Virus record (IMG/VR): IMGVR_UViG_3300027977_002177 | Coordinates: 1-38,796 of that record | Direction: 5' to 3' (one strand) | Length of the DNA stretch: 38,796 nucleotides | Source of the DNA: a virus | Shown here: positions 1 to 15,000 of the stretch, piece by piece | How the letters are laid out: every line of letters starts with the position of its first letter | Numbering within the stretch: position 1 is the stretch's first letter | Notes under the pieces: generated by a model | The model's database searches: none | What the model was told of the DNA's origin: nothing | What the model saw: the letters and a program-made list of their open reading frames with translations, nothing else | Position numbers and translations under genes: made by a program

Positions 1-3000
1 GTGGTAGAGCCGGACGCTATCAGACAAGACTATCAACTGGAACCCGGGGTCATAAGCCTAGAACCTGACACACAAAATGTCAAAAATGTAATCACTTACC
101 CGGGCATGAACGATGCCATTGGTTTCCAAGGCGGTGATAAAACTCGTGCAGACCAACTGTATCGCAGTGAGTATTATGCCTGGGATCCATTTGTTGACTA
201 TGATGCTTTTATCAACTTCAGTCAGTATTTTTGGTTGCCCAGTGGTCCACCCACAGTAGATGTCAGTGCAGTGGGAGTACCATTGACCGACAATTTTGTT
301 GTTACCCGTGCCAATGGAGTGTACAAATTTTTAAATGTCAGTGGAAACAATCCCACACTGGATCTAGTGCGTGGCGGCAGTTACACATTTGAAGTGGCAC
401 AGAACAACAAAGAAACTGTGAACTATCGAGTGACCAACAATGGTACCACTGCATATCTGCTGGACTTGCAACCCAACCCCACAATAACACTGGCACGTGG
501 CAACACCTATGTATTCAATATCACACTTACTGGTGTGTTTCCTTTCTGGATCAAAACTGCCTTGAGCCTTGGTACTGGTGATGCCTACTCATCAGGTGTG
601 CAACGCAATGGTAGTAGTTTTGGTCTTGTGACTTTTACTGTGCCACAAGATGCCCCAGACACACTGTATTATGTCAGCCAAAATCAAACCAATCTGCGAG
701 GAACTATCAACATTGTGGATGGTACACCCGGTACTGGCCCAGGATTTTGGATTCAAACAAATCCAGGCATAGATGGAGTCATACCAACAACTCCCAACGT
801 CAGCAGTCGTGACGTGTATGGTGTTAGCAACAACGGCGAAGACCTTGGTACAATAACGTTCAACGTTCCCCAAAAAACAGCACAACAATTCTACTATGAT
901 CTTGTGGATGTGGGGCCTATTGATCTTTTGACCACATTGCAGTTTGATCAAATCAACAATCAACCATTGCAACAGTTCATAGACACTTACGGTGGCATTG
1001 ACGGTATTACGTATCTGCAGACAAGAACTTTGGTGTTTACCAATACTGTGGCAGGCGGCTGGGTTGATGGCGTCACGGTGATACCACTGGCGGATAGATA
1101 TCAAGTGTGGCAAATTAACATTGTCACGGTGGGACTGGTTGATACCATTCAACTGGCCAAGATAACAGACATTGCCACCAATCAAAAGTTTACCATCAGC
1201 TACGGCAACATATTCAGCAACACCAGTTGGTACAAAAATGCCACAGGATTTTTTCAACAGATCCCATTGTTGACTGCTGTTGTAAACGAGTTGTATTATC
1301 AAGACGGCACGGACCCTGAAATTTTTGGCAGCATACGACTTCTAGACCCTGAGGACGTCAACACAATATTCATTGACAGCATACTGGGACAACCAAATTA
1401 TGTAAGCCCAAATGATGTAACATTTACCAATGGACTCAAAGTTCGATTCACTGGAGATGTGATTCCAGTTAGTTACGGGTCAGGCACAGTGACCATATCT
1501 TGCACAGGCACGCAAGCTGGTTCAAACTTTGTCTCTTGCAACAGCACAGCTGAACTGTATGAAGGCGAAGAAATTGTGTTTTCGGGCATCACAGCCGGCG
1601 GCATTGTACCAGGACAAAGCTATTACATCAAGACAATTGGAGCAACTGGAACAGAATTTAGCCTGGCGTTGGTAGCAGATGGGGCCACAGTAGAATTGAC
1701 CACAGCCACAGTGTCTGGATTTACTGGTGTGGCCATTGCCAACAACGAATTCTATGTGGCTGGAGTTGGCACAGCCATAGAACTGCTGCCAGTGCGCAAT
1801 TTTATCACCCCAGAAACTTATGTAATTGACGCCAATGACAGCACTATTGCGTCAGAACCTGATAAAGTTGACTATCTCACCATTGACAGAGCCAGCAAAG
1901 ATCTAAACGCATGGACCCGCAGTAATCGTTGGTTCCATGTGGATGTGCTTCAAGCCAGTGCCGAATACAACAACACTGTGGCTGAATTTGACAACAACTA
2001 TCGCGCCAAACGTCCTATCATAGTATTCCAGCCTGATATCAGACTGTACAATATGGGAACTGAAGGCAAGCAGCCAGTGGACATCATTGACTTTGAAGAA
2101 ACTGATGCACTCAGCAACATTGAAGGTGCCACCAGCTATGCAAGTGATGGATACGCCTTTGTAGATGGCACACGAGTGATCTTTGCTGCTGATGAAGATC
2201 CTGAAGTAAGAAACAAAATTTATGTGGTGCAATTTATCACACCTGACAGTGTGCCACCCCTGATTGCACAGCCTATCATACATCTGGTGCTGGCCAGCGA
2301 TGGCCTGGTGTTGACTGATCAGTCGGTGTTGTGTTTGGACGGCAACGACCTAAGAGGAGTGTCATTCTGGTACAATGGTATAGACTGGACTGAAGCACAA
2401 CAAAAAACATCTGTGCAACAGGCACCACTGTTTGATGTGTATGACTTGACTGGCACCAGCTTTGGCAACAACACTACATATCCTTCTACAACTTTTATCG
2501 GCAGTAAATTGTTCAGCTATGCCGTGGGCGACTCAGGTGTACTAGATCCTATCTTGCAATTTCCTTTACAATATCTCAACATCAACAATGTTGGTGACAT
2601 TGTGTTTGAAAACAATTTGTACAAGGACACATTTTTGTATGTTGAAGACAATGTATCCATTACGTCAGACATCAGTTCAGGCGTGGCCAGACAATACAGT
2701 GATCGTGTGACATTCAACAGATTGCTGGGTTGGCAAACAGCCGCCGCAGACAGTCAGCAGTATCAACAGTTTAAATTTACATATACTTCACAAACATTGA
2801 AATTGGATGTGGCAGTGGGCACAGATTCTGCACTGCCTCCTGTGAAAATTTACGTGGGTGCTGAGTTTGTGTTGCCCAGTCTTTACACCTACCAAATTGA
2901 CAGTGACAGCACTACCATTACCTTGACCAATGAATATCTGCCCACAGACGTGATAGAAGTGCTGGTGCTGAGTGATCAGATCAGTGAAGTGGCATTTTTC

Positions 3001-6000
3001 CAGGTGCCAATAAATCTACAAAACAATCCACTGAACACCAACAGTCCCAGTTTCACACTGGGTACTATTCGCACGCACTATGAAACCATTTGTGAAAATT
3101 TAGTCACATTGTCTGGCCCTATCAACGGTGCCAACAACACTCGAGACCTGGGTAATTTGGTACCATTTGGCTTGACCATACTGCAACAAAGTGCGCCATT
3201 GACTCTGGCTGGTTATTTTTTACGCAGCCAAACCTACAACATATTTTCCAGCCTGCAGTACAACAGCAACGAATATTTAAAATTCAAAGGTCAATTGTTG
3301 AATGCTGTGACACAACAGGTTGTGCAGTTTCAGACCACTGGACAAGTGCTGGACACAGCCTTGGCTGATATCACTGCAGGTCGAATTGAATCTCAGCCTT
3401 TTTACTGGAGCGACATGATCCCAGCCGGTGCTGTGTATCAAACCACACAGTACACTGTGAGTCGCACCACCACAGATACTTTTGACACCATCAACGTGTA
3501 CAACTATTCTTCTGCCAACTATCAAGGCATGAATGTGTATCTCAACAGTGTGATTCTCACTCGTGATTTAGATTACACTGTGCCCACTGACGGTCCAAGA
3601 ATCGTGGTCACTGCCACACTGGTACTGGGCGATGTGTTGACCATTCAAGAATACTCAGTGACTTACGGCAGTTTTGTGCCTAACACTCCTACCAAATTAG
3701 GGTTGTATCCTGCTTATCGCCCAGAAATTGTTACACAAAAAACCAGTTCAGGCTCGCAAACAGTTATCATCGGGCATGATGGCAGTGTTACTCGAACATT
3801 TGGTGACATTCGCGATGATGTGTTGTTGGAATTTGAAACTAGAATTTTCAACAATCTCAAATTGGATGGAAATCCGGTGCCGCTGACTCAGACTGATGTG
3901 TTGCCCGGGCAGTTTAGAACCACTGGCTACAACACTCAACAAATAGATCAAATTTTGAACACAGATTTTTTGAGCTATGTGGCCTGGAACAAGCTGGACT
4001 ATCGCACTCAAGACTATGAGGCTGCCAATGAATTTTCTTGGAACTACAGCAGCAGTCAAAGCAAATTAGACAATGCACCATTGCTGGGTGCCTGGCGTGG
4101 TATCTATCGCTACTATTATGACACACAACAGCCAGCACTGGCTCCTTGGGAGATGCTGGGCTTTACCATCAAACCAACATGGTGGCAAGACAACTACGGT
4201 CCTGGCCCGTACACACAAGACAACTTGGTGTTGTGGGATGACCTAGAAGCTGGTTATGTTGCTGATCCAGTGGCCCCATACTATCTGCCAGAGTATGCTC
4301 GTCCTGGCCTGACCTCAGTGATCCCCACTGGCACAGAAGGTGAACTGTTGAGCCCATTTGACTCAGTTATGGGCACATACAATGATCAAACGTTTCGCAA
4401 GAGTTGGTCACTGGACGACGGCGGACCGGTAGAAGCTTCTTGGTGGAACTCCAGTGCTTATCCGTTTGCGGTCATGCGGCTGTTGGCCTTGACACGCCCA
4501 GCCAAGTTCTTTGCGCTTTTTGCTGACCGTGACTTGTACAAATATGACCCTGTGCTTGAGCAATTTCTGTACAACAATCGTTATAGATTGGATGCCAACA
4601 ATTTGGAAATCTACGGCAATGGTGTGAGCAAGGCCAGCTACATCAACTGGATTGTGGACTTTAATCGTCAAAGCGGCATTGACAGCACTGCAGATTTAAC
4701 AGCAGATCTCGGAGCATTGGATGTGAGACTGTGCTACAGAATGGCCAGTTTCTCAGACAAACAGTACATAAAAATTTACACTGAAAAGTCCAGTCCCAAC
4801 TCAGTCAACACTACATTTTTGATTCCTGACGAAAGTTATGATTTATTGTTGTACAAAAATCAACCGTTTGATCGTGCCAGTTATTCAGCAGTGGTCATAC
4901 AACAAGTGTCTGGCGGCTACGCTGTGTTTGGCTACAGTACCACACAGCCATATTTCAATGTAATTCAAAGTGCGTATGCAGGCAGATTAAAGACATATGA
5001 TGTGGCCGGCATCACTGTGCGAGTGCCCACACTGTACACAGACCGTGTGATACAGATTCCCTATGGCTATGTGTTTGCCACCGAAACTGCTGTTAGTGAC
5101 TTTTTGTTGAGTCTGGGTCAGTATCTACAACGGCAAGGACTAGTCTTTGATAACACTACCAATGGCTATCAGTTGGACTGGGGGCAAATGGTCACTGAGT
5201 TTTTGTACTGGAGTCAACAAGGCTGGGACGAAAATGCGTTGATAAATCTCAATCCCTTGGCGTTCCGACTCAGTATCACTCGTGATCAAGCTGTGGTAGA
5301 CAGTGTGGCGGCGCAAACAGTAGACAACATTTTGCTGGATCAAAATCGCACAGAATTACCCACACGCAATCTCATTATCACACGTCTTGACAACACATTC
5401 ACGGTGGAACCAGCCACAGATCAAACACTGAGTTATATTGACCTAAAATACACCACCTACGAACATCTCATGGTGTTTAACAATGCCAGTGTGTTTGGCG
5501 ACTTGATTTATCAACCTGTCACCGGAGCCAGACAAAGTCGTTTGAATTTGATTGCTGTGACCACCACAGAGTGGAACGGCTCAGTGGATGCACAAGGTTT
5601 TATTCTCAATCAAGACAATGTGCAAGAATGGAACAACTACACGGTGTATCCCAAGGGACAGATTGTAAAATTCAAAGGCGCTTACTATTCAGCAGCCAAC
5701 ATAGTGCAGCCCACTGCAGTGTTCAATGCCAACGATTGGCTGGCCAGCGACTATACGCAGATAGAACTGGGATTGTTGCCCAACTTGGCCAACAAGGCCG
5801 ATCAGTTGCAAAACAGCTACAATATCAACACAGCCAATCTTGAAACTGACAATGACCTGTTGAGCTATGGCTTGATTGGATTCCGTCCTAGAGAATACAT
5901 GACTTCATTGAATTTGGATGACGTCAGTCAGCTCAACGTGTATCGACAGTTTCTTGGCAGCAAAGGCACTGTGCTCAGTGCAGAATTGTTCTCACAGGCC

Positions 6001-9000
6001 AACCTAGGCAAAGAATCTGCAGACTACAGCATTTATGAAAACTGGGCGGTACAACGAGCAGTGTATGGTGCCAATGCCAATCGCAGCTTTTTCCAGTTGC
6101 AATTGAATCGTGCATTGCTGGACAGCAATCCTGCCTTGGTACAAGTCATCAACCCGCAACAGGCCAGTGAAGCAGATCAAACTGTGTTGGTGTCAGACAT
6201 CTGGCGTCAGAGTTATAAAATTACCAGTCCGGATATTCTGCCCACCACTACCACTCTGCCCACAGACATTGCACTGCCCACAGCTGGCTATGTGAACTTA
6301 GAAGATGTGGATATCACAGTGTTTGACATTGACAACACTGACAGCCTGGCTGCCAACATTGACAGCATTGGTGTTGGCACCAATATCTGGGTGGCCAAGG
6401 TCAATGCTTACGACTGGGACATCTACAGAACTGAAGCTGTGCCTGGCACAATCAACCATGTGTGTGACAACTTGGATGGCACCAGCCTGGTAATATTTTC
6501 TGGACAGCACGGGCTGTCAGCACAAGATCAGTTGATCATAAGATTTTTTGACCCCGAAGTCAATGGTGTGTACACTGTGTTGTCTGTGGTCAGCCTGGAC
6601 ACCATTACCATAGCATTCAGCTTCGGCACTGATCGTACTGTGGTCAATGGCACTGGACTGGCATTCACTCTGCAGACACAGCGTGTGGCCCAGGCCAGCG
6701 ACACACTAGCATTACCCTATGCCAACACCATACGTGCTGGCGCCAAAGTCTGGGTAGACAACAACGGTGAAGATCTATGGACTGTGCTGCAAAAACAAGA
6801 AGTATTTTCACAACTGTTGAGCTTGACACCTGAACAAACAGATGTTGGCGAACAGTATGGCAGCAGTGTGGCACAGGCTCAAAATAAACTGGCCATTCTG
6901 ATTGGCAGTGCAAAATATCGACTGCCTGCAGGTGCAACTGAGTGGAACATTTTCAATTCTTATACTGTAAATTCTATTGTGTATGTGTCAGACCCATATC
7001 AAACAGAATTTTTTCAATGTATTCTTGCAATTGACAACGATGGATCTACATTGATAGATATCTACAATACCACATACTGGACACCTTTCTCGTTGAATTC
7101 ATTGCCACGTCGAGGAGCAGTGTATGTGTATGTGAAAAGTTCCAGCGATGTGTACACGCCAATCAATCCAACAGCACCAGCAGATGCTGTGCTGACACTG
7201 GATGTGTTGGATGTCAGCGGCGGACCATTCGACGGCGAAACTGCTGCTCGAGACCTTGGTGCAAGTGTGGATTTTGGCAATCAGACCTGGGCAGTGGCCG
7301 GTGCACCAGGCAGTCTTGGCAGTACCGGTGCAGTGGACAATGGCTATGCCATGATCATATTCCGAGACCCCTTGCTGGGCCGTCCAGGCACCAATGCCTT
7401 TGCAGTTTGGCAATTATTGACCAGTCCAGGATCAGTCACTGCTGCTGAAGAATTTGGTTATAGCGTGGCCATCAGTCAGGATGAACGTTGGATGTATGTG
7501 GGCGCACCGGGGGCCAACAAAGTGTATGCGTTTGGCCAGACGGATTGGCAACTGCAAAAAGTCACAGCCTTGGGCACTGGCACTATCACAAACTACTACA
7601 TTGGTGCTGATATTCAAATTGACAATGATGCTCAACTCACAGTGAGTGTGGGCGGCGATGACCAACGACTCAACGTGGATTATGTTGTGAGCAATAGTTT
7701 GACTGAAGTGGTGTTCACAGTGCCACCTGCCCTGAACGATGCAGTTGAAATCATACGAACCAGTCGCAAAATTCTAGACTATCAAGCTAGCTATGATGTG
7801 GTGCCCAGTGCAACCTCAGGCTCGGGCACAGGTGCTGAATTCACAGTTGTATATCAACGCAATCAAGTGGGACAACCTGGTGCACTCAAAGGCGTGGTGG
7901 CCATCAGTGCTGCAGGCATCAACTATCAGGTAGGCGACACTATTACCCTGGCAGCTGCCAGCTTTGGCGGTGCTGTGGCCAATGGTGCTATCACACTTAC
8001 TGTGCCTGCAGCCGGGGTTGGGCTGAACGGTGAACTGTTGGCAGTGACCATTGCTTACACTCCTGTGGCATTGACCACCACATTCTCTTTGAATGAATAC
8101 TTGTTCACTGCAGACAACATCAACAGCTTTACACTGTTGGTGGACAATGTGTTGCAACGACCCAACATTGATTACACTTTTAATACAGGCACTGGTGATG
8201 TCACATTTGCTGCGGCCAGCAACCCGCCAGCTGGTGCCACAATTCTGGCCAGAGCAGAAGGATATTTTGCGTATGCAGGTACAATCACTGATGCCACTAG
8301 TGTGCCCGGAGACAGATTCGGACACAGTGTCAGCACCAGCACAGACGGTCGGCAGATTCTCATTGGAGCACCGGATCGCACTGTTGACGCCAATACTGAA
8401 GCAGGTTCGGTATATGTGTATGACAGAAATACTCAAAGATTTATCTACGGCACAGATGGATCCACAGTGCAATTTACAGCATTGGGATCAGTGACAGAAC
8501 CAGTCAGTGTTCTGGTCAATGGCACATTCTTGGTCAACCAAAACAATGCCAAACCTGATCAATCCGACACATTTGCAGTCAGTGGCAACACGGTGACCAT
8601 TCTAGCTGATTTGCAAATAGGAGACATCATTGAAATAGAAACCAATGATTTCCAATTTGTACAAATTATTAATCAACAAACTCCTGAAGAGTTCAGCAAC
8701 TACGGCACTGCTACTGACTTGTGCAGTTATAATTGTAGTTTGTATGTGGGAGCGTCCGGCAGTGGTGTACAGCAATTCAAAGCTGGTGCAGTTGAGCGGT
8801 TAGTCAACCAAAGTTTGACATATGGAATCACACAGTGCGGCAATCCTTTGGGTGATTTAGACAATGGCGATACCCTGCGTGTGAACAATCAAGACGTGGT
8901 GGTACCCAGTGCCTGGAGCAGTATCACGGCGTACCCTGTCAACACCGTGGTATACGCCACTGTGACTCCCATCACAACCATATATGCCAGCCTACAAAGT

Positions 9001-12000
9001 GTGCCAGCTGCTACAGCCTTGACCAACATATCTTACTGGCGTGTGATAGAAACCACCACTGTGTTGGCATCAGTTGAATATCGTGCTCTGGCCGCACAGA
9101 TCAACATAGATGTGCCCAATGTTACAGCATCTGTGGATGACCACGGCCATTTGACCATTGCTGTGAAAAATTCTGCAGCAGCACCTGTGGGTGAGAAACT
9201 TTCTGTATTGCCTGGCAGTATAGGCACAGCTTTTTATGACATTGATTTTACCACTTATAGGTTTACTCAGACAATTGTGAGTCCTTATCCTGTGGCATAC
9301 AGTGAGTTTGGCGCCAGTCTCAGCATTGATGATTCGGCTGAGGCACTGGTTGTTGGTGCCCCACGTGGCACCTTGTATTTGATCACAGTGTTTGATCTTT
9401 CGACCACTGTATACGATGAAGATGCCACAGATTTCTTTGATGAAACTGTGCAAAGTGGTGCTGTGTACACATATGATTTGTTAGCCAGTGCCAACAGTTC
9501 TGTTGCAAATCCTGACAAGTTTGTGTTTGGACAACAAATTGCCAATCCGGCTGTGGCATCATTTGATCAGTATGGCACTGCTGTGAACTACACCGGCGGC
9601 TTGGTACTGTCATCTGCGCCGGGCAACGACGTTGAAGACAGCACATTGACTGCAAATTACGGCACAGTTTTTGTCAGCGTCAATGCAACCAACACGGCTG
9701 CATGGACTGTGTTGCGAGAACAAAAACCAGTTGTTGATGTGAGACTGTTGAACAGTGTGTATGCGTATGACAGAATTACCAGTGCAGTTGCACAGTATTT
9801 TGACTTTTTTGATCCATTGCAAGGCAAAATTCTTGGCGCAGCCAGACAGAACTTGGACTATATTGGAGCAGTAGATCCTGCCAGTTATAATGTTGGTCCA
9901 GTTAGCATCCGCGGCACAACCTGGGGGCAGAGCCAGGTTGGCGAAACATGGTGGAATACCAGCACAGTGAGATTTATTGACCCCAATCAAGACAACATTG
10001 TGTATGCCAGCCGACGCTGGGGACAGACATTCCCAGGCAGTTCAGTGGATGTGTATCAATGGACAGTGAGTACCACACCACCAGCCACCTATGCCGGGCC
10101 CGGCGTGCCTTTGACCACACTGAGTTATGTGATTAATACAGTGCTGACTCCGGCTGGTATTTTTGTCACAGAATACTACTTCTGGGTGCAGGGCATCACT
10201 GTGACTGCCACACAAAAAGGTAAAACACTGCCCATCAGCACAGTGGCCAACTACATTGAAAATCCTCGTGCATCAGGCATTGCCTATTTGGCAGCATTGA
10301 ATGCCAGCACTGTGGCATTGTACAATGCCACAGATTACATTCAAGCACAAGATACTATACTCAGCATTGAGTTTGACAAACAGTTGACCAACGACAATGT
10401 GCATGTGGAATATGAACTGGTGGCACAAGATCGCGAAGATGCATTTATCAGTGACAACTTGTATCGCAAACTGCAAGACAGTTTTTGCGGAGTGGACACC
10501 AATGGCAATCTGGTACCTGACGTCAATCTTGGACCGGCCGAACGTTATGGTGTACAATTCAGACCCAGACAAAGCATGTTTGTGAACAGATTTGCAGCCC
10601 TGCGCAACTACTTGACCAAGGCCAATACCATATTGGCTCGCTATGCCATTGCTGAAGATCGTCAATTTGTGCTGCTCAACAGTGCAGATCCTGAACCCAG
10701 TGCAGGCTCAGGACTGTGGAACAAGCGTGTGGCCAATTTGGAAATTTTGGGTTTTCAAAACATCAACACTGTGCCAGTGGGTTATGCCTATCTGGTAGAG
10801 AGTGACAGCAACAATCGTGGCTTGTGGACCATTTACACAGTGACACAGTTGGGCATCGTGCCAACTGTAGTAAGATCGTTGACGTTGACTCGTGTGCAAA
10901 ATTTTGACACTAGACAATACTGGAACTATGTCAACTGGTATTTGCCTGGATACAATACCAGCAGTCAGATCTTGGTAGAAGTGCCCAATACCGCTGGTTT
11001 GTCCACATTGGATGTGCCGGTGGGCAGCAGTGTACGAGTCACTGCCAACAGTGCCGGTAAATTCGAAATATATCTGCGCACAGCCACAGGATTTGATCGT
11101 GTGGGCTTGCAAGATGGCACCATTGCGTTTGCTCAAGAATTGTGGGACTATGCTCTGGGCCGCTATGGTTTTGATCTTGAAGTTTTTGATGCTCAGTATT
11201 TTGATCAGGAACCTGTTATTGAAACAAGAAAAATTATTCAGGCCATCAACGAAGAATTGTTTGTGGACGACTTGCTGATTGAACGCAATCGTTTGTTGAC
11301 TGGAGTGTTTAATTTTGTACTCAGCGAATCTGCTGCGCCTGAATGGTTGATCAAAACCAGCTTGATTGATGTGGAACACAGAATTCGAAATCTGGTGCCG
11401 TTCCAAAACTTCAGCCGAGACAATCAAGAGTTTGTGTTGGACTATATCAACGAAGTCAAGCCTTACCATGTGCAGATACGTGAATTCAATTTGAGATACA
11501 ATGGTTTTGATCAGTGGTTTGGTGACATAACAGATTTTGATTTGCCAGCCTATTTCAACAGCAGTTTGCAAGTGCCGCAATTTACCAGTCCGGTGCTGCT
11601 GCCCTATGAAGCTGGCACAGCACTCAACACTGAAACCAACAATCTCAGCAACCTACCAGCCAACAGCACAGTGTGGAGCTCATGGCCCTACAGTCAATGG
11701 TTCAACAATTACCTGCTGAGCCTGGATTCAATTGCATTGTTTGAAACTGGCAGCGGATACACTGAACCACCTGATGTGGTAATTACCGCCAATGCAAATG
11801 ATCCTGCACCCGCTGTGCCAGCGCAGGCCACAGCAGTGTTGAACAGTGCAGGCCAAGTGGAAGCAGTGAATATTGTTGTGAATGGTGTGGGATATCGATC
11901 AACCCCGTCAGTTTTATTTGTAGGCGGCAATGGATCTGGCGCAGTGGCCTATGCCAGAATGACCAATGATGTGGTACGTGAGTTTCGCACTGTAATCAGA

Positions 12001-15000
12001 TATGACAGATTCCAGTATCAAACTGTGATACAGGCCTGGAACAGTTCAGGCACCTATGAGAACGGCACCCTGGTGCGCCATCTAGACCGAGTATGGTCAG
12101 CACTCAATGCTGATGGCAGCTCAGCAGTGGTAGGGCCCACGTTTGATCTTGAAAACTGGCAGCTGGTCAATGCTGCCACTTACACGTATCCTGGAGCCAC
12201 TGAAGCAACTGGCTTGACTGGGGTTGATAGAACCATGGGTTTGTATGTGCCTGGTGCCAATTCACCTGGACTGGAATTGCCGTTGTTGGTGGCAGGGGTC
12301 GACTACCCAGGAGTGCAAGTCTGGGGAGAATATTTCACCGGTACTCAGACTCTTGATGCCAACTATCAAAGTGAATTTGCAGACATTTATCTAGGCACAA
12401 GATTCTCAGATATCAATGTAGATGGTGGCGAGTTCATTGGACCATACGAAGGCCATGCTCCAGAAGAATTGATCAATGGGTCAGAATATGACACCATGGA
12501 TCTACGAGTGTATACTAGACCAGGATCAGACTGGCAAAGCGATGGCCACGGATTCCAAATTGGCACAATTCGCTACACGTTTGACCCCGCTGTAACACTC
12601 ATTTACAGCTGGCGCGATGTGGTAGAAACACCGTTCACAATTGTGGTCAGCAATTTGACCACAGGTGGCGTGTTGGTTGAGAGCCTAGACTATGTGATTG
12701 ACTGGGCACAACAAACAGTGGAAATTCTAAACAATGCGGCCACTGATGACATCATAAACATAGATGTGTACGAAATTGGTGGTGGAAGTCAGCTGTTTAG
12801 ACAAACCTATACTGGTACTGAGGTGCTGGCCGACGGCCTCAAAATTACAGTTCCAGTGGGCTATTCTGAAATTGTCAGTGCAGATCTATGGATCAACGGT
12901 GCTAAGGTTGCACTGCCAACAGTGGAGCCATATACAGAAAGTGTGACTTACAGCAATCTCAACGCCTATGACGCCAATGACATTGTGCTCAACAACGCTG
13001 AAATCACTGTGACCAACACTGCCAGTGGCAGCAATGCGGTGACCTGCAACACTACCGCCGCACTCACCACAGGCCAGCCCATACAGTTCTCAGGTTCGGT
13101 ATTTGGCGGCATTGTGCCTGGACAACTGTATTATGTGCAGACCATACTGAATGGGGTGTCATTTGTATTGTCCGCAGTGGCCGGGTCAACCACTGCTGTG
13201 ACTCTGACCACAGCCACGGGCAGCATGATCGGTGCCCCACAGGGTGCCTACTACCGTGCTGTGCAAGGAGTGCCAGCTGGTATTGAATTGACCAATACCA
13301 ATTACTGGTTGCCATTTGTGCCTTCCCGTCGCAGCAAACTCACAGTGACTGCCACTGTGACTGCTACTGATTTACTATCTTTGTTGATACTGGGCAATGC
13401 TGTGTCAATCACAGTGACTGATACTATAGCACTGGGCAATGCCATTGTCTTGCAAGGATCAACTTCGCCGCTGTATGTGGGACAACCTGTGTCATTCTCT
13501 GGCTACAGTCTGGGTGGAGTGTTGACCAACACAGCGTATCAAGTGTTCTCCATAGTAAGTGATTCTATCAATGCCATAACCATCACTGAAGATGGTGTCA
13601 CAGAACTGGCATTGATAGATGACGAAGCAGACTGGAGCGGCCAACTCACTGCTAAATTTCAACCAAGCACGTATCAAAGCTGGAGCACTCCGGTGTCTCA
13701 AACGTTTGTGGTAGATCAAAACATCATAGACAATGGTGGCGTCACACTGGCGGATGCGCCAATTTTGAACAATGCTGCCAACATGATAGTAATGGTCAAC
13801 GGTGTCCGAGTACTAGGCCCCAGCTGTATTGAATGGTTAGGTGACGGCACCACAGCCAGTTTTGGCCTGCCACAACGCATGGGCACCAGTTTCTTGCAAA
13901 GCTCAATCAATGAGAATTCTGATATTCAGGTCTATGTTGACGCGGTGTTGCAAAAGCAGAGCTTTGGTGCACAAACAGGTGTGTACAGTGTGTCAGCCTG
14001 GAACGGCAGCAATACCCCAGGTCGTCAGGTAATTTTTACCACACCCCCGGCCAGTGGTGCAGTGATTGTGATTGCAGTTAGCACCTTGGCAGTGTGTGAA
14101 TTTGTGTATGATGCCAGTCAACCGGTATTCACTGCTGATTTGCAGTTTTCATCTCTTCTAAATCTAGGTGATGTGATTCAAGTGATCACCTGGAATGACA
14201 CTGTGCAACAACGTGTGCTAACTCTGACCTTTACAGGGCCAGTACAAACAGGTATTACCACAGTTGAACCCTATGACATTCTTGACTATGACAGCCCCAG
14301 CATCAACAATCCTTTTGAACCATTGCCGGGCTTGTTTGATGCTGAAATTGGCAGCAGTATTCCCACCAATGACTTTGATCTGCTGCGTGACAATGTCAAT
14401 GCCAGCCGACTGTGGGTCACACTGGATGGAGCCAGACTGTTTGAAGGCAGCGACTACACCATTCAAGGACAGTTTTTGATACTCACACAAGGTGCCATAA
14501 ACTCCAATCAAACAGTGATTGTGACAGAATTCACCAACTCTGTTGTGCCAGAAGCTGTGGAGTTCAGAGTGTTTCAAGACATGCGTGGTGTGCAGGCCAC
14601 ATACCGTATGACTCGTTCAAGCACCACCTACACTGAACAAGCTGTTTCGGCCACAGCTGACGTTATTGTGGTGAACAATGTTCAAAACCTATCACAGCCA
14701 GATCTGACAAATGGTGTGTTTGGTCTTGTGACCATCAACGGTGAACGCATCATGTACCGAAATCGAGATCTTGTGACCAATACCATTTCGGGACTGCGCC
14801 GCGGCACAGCCGGTACAGCAACAGCAGAGCATGACGCAGGATCCGTAGTATACGACATTGGCCAAGGCAATTTGTTGAATCAACTGTTTCAGGACTATTT
14901 GGTCCAAGACACAGGCATGGGCGATGGCACCACCACAGTGTTTTATGCACCCAGCATAGACATCGCTGATTTTGGTGATTCCAGCACCATATATGTAGAA

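Larger units (their letters stand above)
6838..9690 (+). repeat. Seven FG-GAP/beta-propeller-like blades in the giant protein
   Basis: Seven segments share the FG-GAP pattern (x-F/Y-G-x-S/A-V ... x-x-V-G-A-P ... G-x-V-Y). Their starting residues are about 2281 (EQYGSSVAQ), 2416 (RDLGASVDFG, VAGAPGS), 2482 (EEFGYSVAIS, MYVGAPGANKVYAF), 2767 (DRFGHSVSTS, ILIGAPD, GSVYVYDR), 2897 (SNYGTATD, LYVGASGSG), 3100 (SEFGASLSID, LVVGAPRGT) and 3187 (DQYGTAVNY, LVLSSAPGND, GTVFVS). Seven is the usual number for an integrin-alpha-type propeller. Long fibre-like inserts separate several blades. A closed propeller is inferred. Confidence 0.6.

Noticed and set aside
592-1302. 236-codon open frame on the - strand
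   Set aside because: Antisense shadow of the cupredoxin-like region; no recognisable motif and no gene-like neighbours on that strand.
7816-8472. 218-codon open frame on the - strand
   Set aside because: Cys/Ser-rich shadow opposite the Thr/Gly/Val repeats of the giant protein; no domain is visible.
8093-8494. 133-codon + strand frame overlapping the giant gene
   Set aside because: No ribosome site, no coherent motif or membrane helix, and host-frame codon use looks undisturbed, unlike the nested frames in the radical SAM genes.
10708-11580. 290-codon open frame on the - strand opposite the giant gene
   Set aside because: It is long but has Cys/His/Gln-rich composition typical of antisense shadows, no ribosome site that I can see, and lies wholly within a frame with clear protein structure.
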